This document shows, piece after piece, positions 12,180-21,719 of a DNA stretch of 64,000 bases. This DNA is from Endomychus coccineus (lineage: Eukaryota; Arthropoda; Insecta; Coleoptera; Endomychidae), in the NCBI GenBank assembly GCA_958510875.1, contig OY294067.1:54386039-54450038 (forward strand), written 5' to 3'. Within the stretch, counting starts at the first letter, position 1, and every line of letters starts with the position of its first letter. The notes below the pieces were generated by a model. That model was not told where the DNA came from and did not search any database. It saw nothing but the letters and a program-made list of their open reading frames with translations. A program made the position numbers and the translations under genes.

Positions 12180-13900
12180 AAGCGGCCTTTTAATGACACT
12201 TGGCAGGCTTAGAAGTTGTACTTTTAATGCCTAGGCAGAAAAAGTCCACTTTTACTGCCTAGGCAGAAAAAGTTCGTTGCTAGGCAACCTTCCAAGTAAT
12301 AATTTAAATCAAACTGGTTATTAAAATTGACAATGACATTAAGAAAACTCAAAATGATGCTGATGATAATAAACTGGTTTTATTGCATTAAAACTACAAA
12401 CTACAACACGAAATTTTTATTTATTAGATATATTTATGGTCAATTGTGAACAATTATTTAATACAATTGAACTCTGTCCACTTCCCTCCTTTCCAGTAAA
12501 ATTAACAACTTTAGTATCCACACTTGATACTCCGGAAACGCCAGAAAATATTTTATTGCCGATGTTCGACTTATTGGCTAGCGAGTCCTCAATATAGCCC
12601 TCCGCGACAGCGGAAGACTTCCATCCTCCATGTTGCTTCAACATTGTTATGTCCCCACCAGAATGCACCAGCAACGTGGCCGAAGTTCTGCAAAAGCAAT
12701 GCCCGGTATACTCTTTCGCATGGGATAGTCCCAGAAAAGTAGCAATTTCTTCTGGCATTTTACAGAATTTGTGAATGCCAATGAATTGATGATGTGCTTT
12801 ACCGTTCGCATATTTATAGAAGACACGCCGATTATTTAAATTCGAGGGTCTGGAGGCTGCATATTTTCTGTAAACGCTTAAATATTCCGTTACTACAAAA
12901 GATCTTGATCTTTTGTTCTTAGTATTTGGTAGCATAATTAGCAATTTGTCGCCCATATCATTTATATCATCTATTTCCATTTGCAAAAGCTCATCACATC
13001 TACAAGCCCCAGCGACTGCAACAATAATTACAACCTAAAATATAAATTGAAAATTAGTTCTTTAATCCATAATAGATCATTTTCAATATATTCCTACCTT
13101 CGTACACAAATACAGTTCATCTGGGGCATCTGATAAAAATTTCTCGATTTCTTCTCTTTGAAAAACTCGGGATTTTTTTGCATGGAAACCGTCTGACTGG
13201 CGTTTCAAAAAAGCGTGTAACTTCTGGTATTTTGCCAAATCAATGTTATTTTTTATGTTCAGGGTAGCTTTCAACATCGAATAGGTAGACCATAACGTTG
13301 AAGGCTTCATTTTCTTTGAAAGATCGGAAAAATAGACAATCAGCACATTTTCAGAGAAAGATCCTATATTTTTCTTCTGTCTATATTCCATGAATCTGCT
13401 GTATGTGAATTCATATACAGTTCTTGATTTTTCCGGTAAAAGGTTAAATTCCACATCTCGCGCCTGGTCTCTTATCTCAGGTGGTGTTAATTGCATCAAT
13501 TCATCCTCACTTTGCAGTAAATCCATTTCTAACATGACAACTTTTCAAAATTGACAATGACAAAGTAAACAGTAAACAAACATATTCAACAAACGTCATC
13601 AGCGGTAAACATAGTAACGCAGGGCCCAGTTACCTTTAATAAAATAATTTAGTTATTTGGATATTAATAATGAAACGCAATTTAAATATGAAAAAGTTGA
13701 TTTTGCGTGGAATTGGAACAAATTTGAAGAAAAAATTATATGTTTCACACGGCAGAAAAGCAGATTTAATGCCTTGGCTGGTTTCATAGCCTCGCTACGC
13801 TCGGCTATGAAACACCAGCCGCGGCAATAAATCTTGTGCTTTTATGCCTAGTAAAACAAATAACTATTATTTTACTTCTATGTACGTTAAATTATTTTTT
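12180..13900 (-). mobile_element. Crypton-type tyrosine recombinase element 1
   Basis: The unit consists of the recombinase gene (12417-13535) plus flanking repeats. On its 3' side are two copies of the palindrome TGCCTAGGCA (12228-12237 and 12256-12265) and a related TTGCTAGGCAA. On its 5' side is a 72-bp hairpin (13762-13834) with centre TCGCTACGCTCG, followed by TTTATGCCTAG. Such short inverted sites are expected for tyrosine recombinases, but the exact element ends are inferred. Confidence 0.6.
12417..13535 (-). CDS. Crypton-type tyrosine recombinase, two exons, 351 aa
   Basis: Exon 1 runs 13535-13098 (146 codons), followed by a 63-bp intron with donor GTAGGA and acceptor ATTTTAG. Exon 2 runs 13034-12417; the join is in phase 0. 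Residues ~30-110 form the helical core-binding domain. The catalytic part starts at VVIIVAVAGACRCDEL with the first catalytic Arg, continues to the box GHCFCRTSAT, then LKQHGGWKSS with the third-box His, and the nucleophilic Tyr in VAEGYIEDS. In the H-x-x-R box the Arg is replaced by Cys (TGC where CGC would encode Arg). Strand exchange should therefore be lost despite an otherwise open frame. The protein is clearly related to the copy at 29331-30304. It could instead be a captured host gene, but the terminal repeats argue for a mobile element. Confidence 0.8.
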
Positions 13901-14166
13901 TTCCATACTGCAAAATTTGACAATACTATCACTCTTATTTGTAACGCTGAAATTCGGGTAACGGAAGTTACAAATAAAAGTTATATCAACATAGAAGTGT
14001 TTTAATTTTACAATCTGGATAAAATTCTATATCACATAGTTAATGGTGAAACGACAGTCCTTTTTCTATAACTGACGTGTCTCATCCGTTTTCTTTATGG
14101 CCAACAGACTAATAAATAACGTTTACTATTCCCGCGATGCTTATTGACCAATGGCTTATGACGATA
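13901..14166. other. short intergenic stretch, nothing recognised
   Basis: Unassigned sequence between the Crypton terminus and the SINE tail. Confidence 0.35.
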
Positions 14167-14491
14167 TTTTTTTTTTTTGGGTGCGAGGTAGTTGAAACCC
14201 TTTATGGGCACCTTATGGTCTTGTAACATCCCATAAGGTAGTGTGGGAGTCCCTGAGTCCCGAACTTAATCACCTCAGAAATACCCACTAAACACTACAC
14301 CTCGTGTGGTAGGCTTGATCCTGCAACCAGGGCAGTCACGATGACACTTGGGCTTGACAGCCCATTGTATCTTGCCGCACCACTTTCTCGGGCCATCGGA
14401 AAAATTCCGCAGTCGCTGGATTCGAACCAGCGACCGGCAGCCACAATGATTAGAAGATCGATGCTTCTACCACTGAGCTACCTGGTCCCCC
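14167..14491 (-). mobile_element. tRNA-derived SINE
   Basis: On the minus strand the head (14491 downward) resembles a tRNA. It has an A-box-like TAGCTCAGTGGTAGA (RC of ~14467-14481) and a perfect B box GGTTCGAATCC (RC of 14418-14428). A tRNA-unrelated body follows and the unit ends in an A11 tail (T run 14167-14177). This is the layout of a pol III-transcribed SINE of about 325 bp. I could not identify target duplications with confidence. It is not a functional tRNA because the acceptor stem and anticodon arm do not close properly. Confidence 0.8.
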
Positions 14492-15553
14492 TATCATAAC
14501 CTTATACAAATTACTAAAAGGGCTTAGGGGGTACAAAGTTACAGACGACCGAAGTTTCAACTATTTTCCTCAATTTGGGAGGAGTACCAATCTATAAGAC
14601 TTTGTTCATTCAATTAAAAGATGTGATCAACATTAGAAAAACTTTGAAATATGCTCAACGAAATTTGACAGCTGTCAAATAAATGAAAGGTTCAAATGTA
14701 ATGTATTTGGTTTCAATCAAATAGCAAAGCCTCATACAAAGAATATTTTTTTAACTAGGAGGCTGGTCTATACGCTGCGCATATGCCCAAACGTACGACA
14801 TTGAATCTTCAAGTAAAATTATTTTTCATTGCATTATTGTTATTTGCACATTAACCAGCCTTTTTCTAATGATACTGTTGAAATGTTTTCATTGCTCTTT
14901 CTGCCTAAGATTTTGGTTGAAGAGAAGCAATCTCAAAAAGCAGTGTACATTAGTATAATGCAATACAAAAGACAATGTATTCTTCTTATTTGAATAATCT
15001 CGATGAATTCATATCAACTTTTTTGTGTGCACTTGTTGATGATCTTTCTTCACAATAAAGCCGCAAAAATTAAGAATCATGGCAGACAACTTGGAAAATG
15101 ATCCACAGTCAATTTAGAGAAAAGCTACTATTCAAAATTTCATCACATTAGTGCAAACTATGTAAAAAGACATGTTATTGAAATTCAGAATAAAAGTATT
15201 CATAAGATATCTAATTTTAAGCTACGAGGATTCTACATCCATTTACATTTCACATGGTTGAGAGCCAGAAATTGATTCTGTAACACAAAAATGTGCTAGT
15301 ACAATTTCTTTCTAGTAACTAGTGCCGGGGTAGTTAGAACTTCAGAACAATAACAGTTATGTTATTAGATATGATATTATCTTTTGTGGAAACTCATTCG
15401 AGTTTTAAAGAAGCTCAAAAAGTATCGTATGAATTAGAAATTTTGCTGATCGATTCGAAGTAGTATGAAGAGGAACTTTGGATGCAATAGCCCCGTTTCG
15501 AGTGGTATTTATGACATCCATCTTCATTTTTCAAATGGAATTATGACATTTTT
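14492..15553. other. AT-rich stretch, nothing recognised
   Basis: No gene or element was recognised. Confidence 0.35.
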
Positions 15554-16394
15554 GAAGTGAAAACTTCTTATGGCGCGTTGGGCACTTTTGTGGGAGAGCA
15601 TTTTCAGCCGTTCTCGCGACAGATGAGATTTTACACAGATATACTCCGCGTGTATTCTTATAATATATGTATACTATACGCGCTCTTTGCATGGGCATTC
15701 GTTCGTGCTCTCGCGACAGACGAGATTAAGAGTTTTTTATATTTATTTTATAAATGAATATTAAACGGAAAATTTATTTATTTAAATATTTCATTTGACT
15801 TGTGTTGCTGCTATGGTATTGTGTTAAAAAAACAAATCTAAAGTGTAAATAGAATTAATAAAAACATTGTTGTAGTGCTTTTGTATACTATAGTGTTACT
15901 ATATTTTGTATACATTATTAATTGAATTTTTATATGAAGAATTTGATTTAACGATGTCCAATGATCGCAATCTTAGCACAACAAAATACAAAACTACTAT
16001 TGATGCAGTATTCACAAGATATATAAATAGATTTAAATCAAAATTGTTCATTTCATACTTTAGTTACCATAGACCTATTGTTTCAGTTTTAGAATTTGAT
16101 GAAAATCCTGATAATAATGATGAAAATGCTGATAATGATGATGTAAGAGTTGTTGAAATTATGGATGAGAATTGATAAATTTTGTATTTACTATTTACTA
16201 ATATTTACTCATTTAGTTAAAACCACTTCCTTCGAATATAGTTTCTATATTATTATACTTCATGTCTATTCAAAAAGTGCCCACATTGCTTTGATAAACT
16301 TGATTTTTTATGAACAATTTCTCATGTCGCGAGCGCACCTAAAAATGCTCACCCAAAAAAGTGCCCAACGCGCCATAAGTTCAAGTTTTCACTT
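15554..16394. mobile_element. TIR element of ~840 bp with protein-remnant core
   Basis: The ends are inverted repeats of roughly 75 bp. The left begins GAAGTGAAAACTTCTTATGG and GCGCGTTGGGCACTTTT; the right is its complement with a small insertion. A subterminal motif CTCGCGACAGA(T/C)GAGATT occurs near the left terminus (~15615) and again at ~15711. The core contains a plus-strand coding remnant (15954-16175). It is probably a deletion derivative of a DNA transposon whose superfamily I cannot name. Confidence 0.65.
15954..16175 (+). pseudogene. C-terminal remnant of an unidentified transposon protein
   Basis: The open frame from ATG at 15954 contains TTIDAVFTRYINRFKSKLF, then ISYFSYHRPIVS, followed by an acidic Asp/Asn-rich tail and a stop. 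The TTIDAVF...YFSYHRP wording looks like a transposon protein C-terminus, but I do not know the function. Its position between terminal inverted repeats supports that it belonged to the element. Confidence 0.4.
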
Positions 16395-17039
16395 CTGCCT
16401 GCAATCCCGGAGTGCGCTGACTTTTTTTATACCATAAGGTCAACCATGCTTTTCTGGTTAGCAAAATATATATACACATCACGTATATATTGAACCTGCA
16501 GAAGGGTCGAAAATACACTTTTTGAAATTCAAGTGATGTCATCGTTAAGACGTCACGATCTATATTATGTATTTATTCTATGGTACATTTTGATAGTTCA
16601 TGTAACAGTGTCAGTATAAAACCACTAAATTCATTTTGTTGACATATTTTGGTAAAGTAAGTGAACATATTGTTAACATTTTATAACGCCATAATTTTAA
16701 AATGAGTTTCAAACCTCAATGATCAGTTAGACCTATATCAAAGTGATTTTTTCATGTGTCTTTCAAACCGCTCTTGAAATAATTCTTAGAATAATAAATT
16801 AAAATCACACTAATTCACAAATTGTTTTTATGTTTACTATGTAATACTGTACTGTCTTTCAAACCGCTCTTTAAATAATTCTTAGAATATTAAATTATAA
16901 TCACACTAATTCACAAATTGTTACTATGTTTACTATGTAATACTGTACTTTCCTAGGATCCACCTGTTTTTGGAATTTCCGTTGATCCCTTTAATCTCAA
17001 CCCTACTTTACTCTACTCTATTTATACTTGAACAGTTGA
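16395..17039. repeat. unassigned sequence with a ~97-bp tandem duplication
   Basis: Two adjacent copies of a ~97-bp unit occupy about 16758-16950. Both start TCTTTCAAACCGCTCTT and end with TACTATGTAATACTGTACT. The rest of this stretch shows nothing recognisable. Confidence 0.7.
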
Positions 17040-17130
17040 ACTGTTTCATTGATTTCTGATTGTTTGATAATGGCACTTCGGTGTTGAAACTATAGTTACG
17101 TTTTCACGTTATTATAAATAAAAGTGGTAT
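17040..17130 (+). repeat. class-4 hammerhead-like PLE terminus
   Basis: Contains TTTGATAATGGCAC, a TTCG loop, GTGTTGAAACTATAG and a downstream TTAC. This matches the motif found 3' of PLE coding regions at 25634, 60264 and (minus) 63241. The core lacks the essential G8, so activity is not expected. Confidence 0.45.
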
Positions 17131-17139
17131 AAACAAAGT

Positions 17140-17468
17140 AGTTATTTTTTCATATAATCAAAATGATCAATTACCATAGAGTAACGGCTTCCATCATCGA
17201 TTTTTTGATTATATACTCACTTTTGAGTGTTTATTCACTTCCCAACATGACGCATCATTGTTTGTGAACAGATTCCTAGTAACCAGTATGTTGGACTGGT
17301 TGGAAGTCGATTGACCAAGTACATTTCAATGCAATGACAAATAGAAACTGTCAGTAGTTTTTTAATAAACATTGCCAAGAAAAATTATAGGATTGTCCTG
17401 TTTGCTGAAATATTATGAATGTTATTGTTGGCTGGGGAAATAGACGAGGGAAATTAACATTAAACGTC
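17140..17468. other. AT-rich stretch, nothing recognised
   Basis: No supported feature is seen before the left arm of the adjacent inverted-repeat element. Confidence 0.35.
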
Positions 17469-17469
17469 T

Positions 17470-19045
17470 TACGTCCAGATGGATGAATTGAGATGCGGTT
17501 TTTTGCATTGGATCCATAAAGGCGTTTAAGAAGAACATCCACCTCGTTTTTATAAAAGAGGTGAGTGATAGCATTGGTGCATTGAAAAATGCATTTTTTT
17601 GAGTGTATTTTCTGAAACTGAAAAAAAAATTATTACTGGGTGATTAATCTACAGTATGATCAAAGCTTTATCACTCGGGAGTTTCTGGGGTCACTGATCA
17701 CGAATATGTGTCACAAAGTTCGCCGATGCACCTGGAGACCAGGGCGCCCTAGTGGATATCCCTTCTTTGAGAATTACGGATAAATTTCGTTCAAAGTGCA
17801 TGAAAGAACATTAATAAGGGGTTTTTGAGGTCGCTGATCACGACTATGATGGTCAAAAAGTCCGCAGATGCACCTGGGGACCAGAGTGCCCTGGCGGACA
17901 GCTCATCTCCGAGAATTAACTTTCAATTTCGTTCAAAGTGCATGAAATATCATTACTCGGGGGGTTTTTGAGATCGCTGATCACGACTATTATGGTCGAA
18001 AAGTTTGCCGATGCACCCAGACACCAGGGCGTTCTGGTGAAGCCAGACACGTAGCCAGGGGTTGCCGAAGGGGGCGGTAGACTCACACCCCATCCGAAAT
18101 GTTTTTGGGTTTTGATTGTTATACGTAGAGCAAGAATTTTGAAATTTTTTTATCGATAGAAATATAAAATTCGCCCCCCGCCCAAAAAATTGTTCTGGCT
18201 ACTTGCCTGGAAGCGCTCATCTCTGCGGATTTCGGATATACGCACGCACACGTTGGCACATATATACGTGTATACTTGGGACAGACGTTTTCGGGTCTAA
18301 TAATAATAATAATAATAGTAATAATGTGCGTGTTCAGTGGAGGCAGACACGATTCTGTGGTGTCCTAGGACAGACACTGTCGGCTTTTGCACACGTTTTT
18401 TTTTCAAATATTGTAGGTTATAATCGAGTATTCTATAAATTTCCTGTATAAGTGCAAAAAATCAATTTCAATAAGATATCAAAATTTTCTTATGTACTTT
18501 CTGATTCATCTAATGCCTTTCCGAATTCTTCACTCCATTTATTACGAATGGCAACGATTTCTTTTGAAATTCAGCATCATACATTTGAAAAATAATCAAT
18601 CAATTCTTGGAGATGATCTATCTAAGGCAGCACCTCGTCCTTCAGGTGAGACCATCATATTCGTGATCAGCGACCTCAAAATCCCCCCAAGTAATGATCT
18701 TTCATGCACTTTGAACGAAACTGGAACGTAATTCTCGGCGAAGGGCTATCCACCAAAGCGCCCTGGTCTCCAGGAGCTTCGGAGCACTTTGTGACCATCA
18801 GATTCGTGATCAGCGACTCCGAAAACCCTCCGAGTGATGAAGTTTTGATCATTTTGTCGATTATTTACCAAGTAATAATTCTTTTTGATAACAGTTTCAG
18901 AAAATGCACTCAAAAAAATGCATTTTTCAATGCACAAATGCAATCACTTACCTCTTCTATAAGAACGAGGTGGACTTTTTTCTAAATGCCTTTATGAATC
19001 GAATGCAAAAAACCGCATCTCAATTCGTCCATCCGGACGGACGCC
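17470..19045. mobile_element. inverted-repeat element built from ~141-bp tandem units
   Basis: The left arm (17470-18035) carries three head-to-tail units, each with GGTCGCTGATCACGA-like sequence (CTGATCA at 17694, 17834 and 17977; spacing 140-143 bp). The right arm (18625-19045) carries two units in inverse orientation (TGATCAG at 18664 and 18807; 143 bp). Both arms then share an outer block with TGCATTTTT and the ATGCGGTTTTTTGCATT end. The centre holds a small piece bounded by GTAGCCAGG / CTGGCTAC and an (AAT)n run at 18298-18323. A related fragment lies at 54990-55480. No transposase is present. Confidence 0.75.
18298..18323. repeat. (AAT)n microsatellite
   Basis: About eight AAT units, one interrupted by AGT. 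Confidence 0.8.
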
Positions 19046-19694
19046 GAAAACTTCAACAGGTTAGATAAACATGATAAATGGCCTCATTTCTGACCACCTT
19101 GCATTCCAAGTTATTATTCAATTATCCTAAGTGCAACTCGGAAACATTTCCTATTCAACTCTTCTACAAATATAGATTTGGTTGTTGGTGAATTACAGTA
19201 CCTCCTATACATCGTATATTTCGTGGTCCACTTTCTAACGGCAACATCGATTAATAATTTTCCAGAATGTGAAAACTAGAAATTTTGGCATGTCATATAT
19301 TTCAATATATTTGTGGATATAAAAACCGGCCAATTCGCTAAATACCAATTAATTAATTATTGAAAACAGAGTGATTAAAATTTATATTTTTTACATCATT
19401 ATGAGAATGAAACCGTAGAGAAAGTCTGTCAATTATGGTTAAATATTATCAACAAGTTGCAAAACTTGATTTTAAGTCATAAACTGAGTGTCTTGAAGAA
19501 ATGCAATAATTCGACTAAATATGTGATCGAATAGCTTTAATCAATAAAGCTTAATTTATATTCTTGTAATGCGCTATCGAAGTATATCATGAAAGTAGGC
19601 AGGCACTTTAATAATACAAAATTGAACAAGAAATAAAAGGAAGACTTCTTCGTGAACTATGTATATAATAGTTCACACTGTAGATACCCTATAA
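19046..19694. other. AT-rich stretch, nothing recognised
   Basis: No supported feature is seen between the inverted-repeat element and the hAT derivative. Confidence 0.35.
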
Positions 19695-20870
19695 CCAGTG
19701 GCGGCTCGTGAATTTTTGAGAGAGGAGGCTGGACATAAAACGTTTTTGTAAAAATATACTCTATTTACAGCCTTTTAACCTTTGCACGGCGATCGTACCA
19801 GCTACTTCAGTGACAAAATTAATTGTTACCCAGCAACGGAATTCTACGGTCTTCAGTTTGCGAAAAATGATCAATAATATTATCAAAGAATGTATCATTT
19901 TGTTTTAAGTGTTTTACTAAATCTTTTTCAATAGATATTAAACTAACATTGTATAAACGATTTTGGCCCATTGTATTTGGCATGTAAGTTTTAATTCGTT
20001 TGAGAGTAGAAAATGATCTCTCCACCGATGCCGACGTGACAGGAATGGTGACTGTCAAACAAAGTAGTTTATAAAACTGAGGTAAAACTTGTTGCAAATC
20101 ATTGTCTATCATATATTTTATCATATCGGCGTGAATGTCGTACTGGCCTAAAATATCTTTATCCGAGTATAGAACGCATAATTCATTGTGCAGTGCTATT
20201 TTATCAAAAAATTTATATTTTAGAACTAAGTTATACAAAAAACTTCAATTCATGTAAATCGGAAAATCGAATCTCAATTTGACCTTTAATAGTATCTAAA
20301 ATTTCATAAAAAAAGTGTTTATAATGTAGTTTCTTGTCTACCAAATTATATGTTTTCCTCCTCTAACAATATTCTGTTTACCGGTTAATTTAAACTTAAT
20401 ACTTGATGTAATATGTTCCTGCGATTTTTCATGTCTGTCTATACCACGAGCTAAATTTTTCAAATCATCATAACCCGAGTGCCCCCAACATGAAGTTGTA
20501 TCAGATGTGAATAGCAAGCAATACCAGTAATATAATTTATTGTGTACCTCAGATCCCGTTAACCATAAATATTTTTCACAATTATCAGTATCAAATGATC
20601 GATTTTGAAACATACCTGTCATCACTAATCTTTTCAGCAACTAAATCACTACTCATTTTAACGTTTAATAACCAAAGAACTCTTTGTTGATAACTCAAAA
20701 AACATTTTTATCATATGATAATCCACATTTTAAATTTACAACAGACAACAATCTAACCTTACTTCGCGTGGCGTGACAACGCATAAACAAGCACTGACTG
20801 ACCTACTCAGCAGTAGGCAGAACGCACGTGTCGTATTTCATAGATTGCGAGCGGCTGCCGCAGGCTAGCC
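19695..20870 (-). mobile_element. hAT deletion derivative (ZMYM1-like transposase)
   Basis: Two minus-strand coding blocks survive. The N-terminal block (20640-20338) is a TTF-type zinc finger with NKLYYWYCLLFTS, SCWGHSGYDDLKNL and HEKSQEHITSS. The C-terminal block (20238-19819, with degraded frame up to ~20330) is the hAT dimerisation domain with PVTSASVERSFSTLKRIKTY, TMGQNRLYNVSLISIEKDL and a stop. The RNase H-like catalytic core of several hundred residues that normally separates them is missing, so this is an internal deletion. The left border near 19695 has CAGTGGCGGCTCGTG, similar to hAT termini; the right border is uncertain (20840-21010). Confidence 0.75.
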
Positions 20871-21052
20871 TCCAGAGAGTGTTGCCATTTTCGCTGATTT
20901 AGCCTATTTGGCGATCGGACTGCTCGGAAAAACGGCAACTGCGTTGAACAACACATGCTCAGCGTTTGAGATATATAGAGAGTCTAGCCTCAGGGCACTG
21001 TTGCCAGATTAAAAATAACTACTGAGAACGGGGGATTAATTGTAAATAAAAA

Positions 21053-21685
21053 ACAATCACCCTCATCCGCTAAAAATATTGTTAAAGTACTGAGGACTTT
21101 TCACCTACCAATTAACTATTCAGAGTAAACTGAATTATAAATCAAATGTGCAGGTTTAGATACTATTTGAAATTAATAGGGTATACGCTTATTTCCTTCT
21201 AAATTAGTAGATATTTATCATTATTGTCTTCCAAGAGTGATAAACTTTCTTGAGAATGGTGTGATTTGTATTTAAAATATGTTAGGTTAATGCCCACATA
21301 GCATTTTGAACACGACTCACAATCGATTTTGTAGATCCCGGATTTGTCGAAGGAGGACCCTTTGTTAAATGTGTTGCCTGAACGGTTTTTTAGCTGGTCT
21401 TACATTGTCTATAAACGAGTTGTATTGCAAATTTAGTAAACAATTTATTTAGTTTATGAATTACTGTAGTGAAAATACTGAATTTTAGTGAACTATTCGA
21501 AGGTAATGGCTTTAATTGGTTGCGTTCCATTCTTCTTTCAGGTTTAGAAATTAAGTTATTGATCACATAATTGTCGTAATCATTGTCCCAAGCTATTTGC
21601 TGAAGTTTCTCAACTTCCTTGTTATACTTTTGATGGTTCAAAGGGACGTTTGATGATCTATGAATAAGACTATTAAATGAAGCTA
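21053..21685 (-). mobile_element. Penelope-like element remnant (class-2 family)
   Basis: The minus frame 21641-21390 gives NHQKYNKEVEKLQQIA and FSIFTTVIHKLNKLF, the region between the PLE reverse transcriptase and its endonuclease. About 40 codons later GIYKIDCESCSKCYVG (~21330) is a GIY-YIG endonuclease start. Downstream at 21053-21126 lies a class-2 hammerhead-like motif. Stops follow shortly after the GIY-YIG start, so the copy is dead. Confidence 0.75.
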
Positions 21686-21719
21686 TTTAATAATTAATTG
21701 GTATGACCATTGATTAATA

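Noticed and set aside
14400..14491. A functional tRNA gene
   Set aside because: Promoter boxes are present but the acceptor stem does not pair and a SINE body with an A tail follows.
18203..18451. Open frame with an Asn run as a gene
   Set aside because: The Asn stretch is an (AAT)n microsatellite and the rest lies in repeat sequence.
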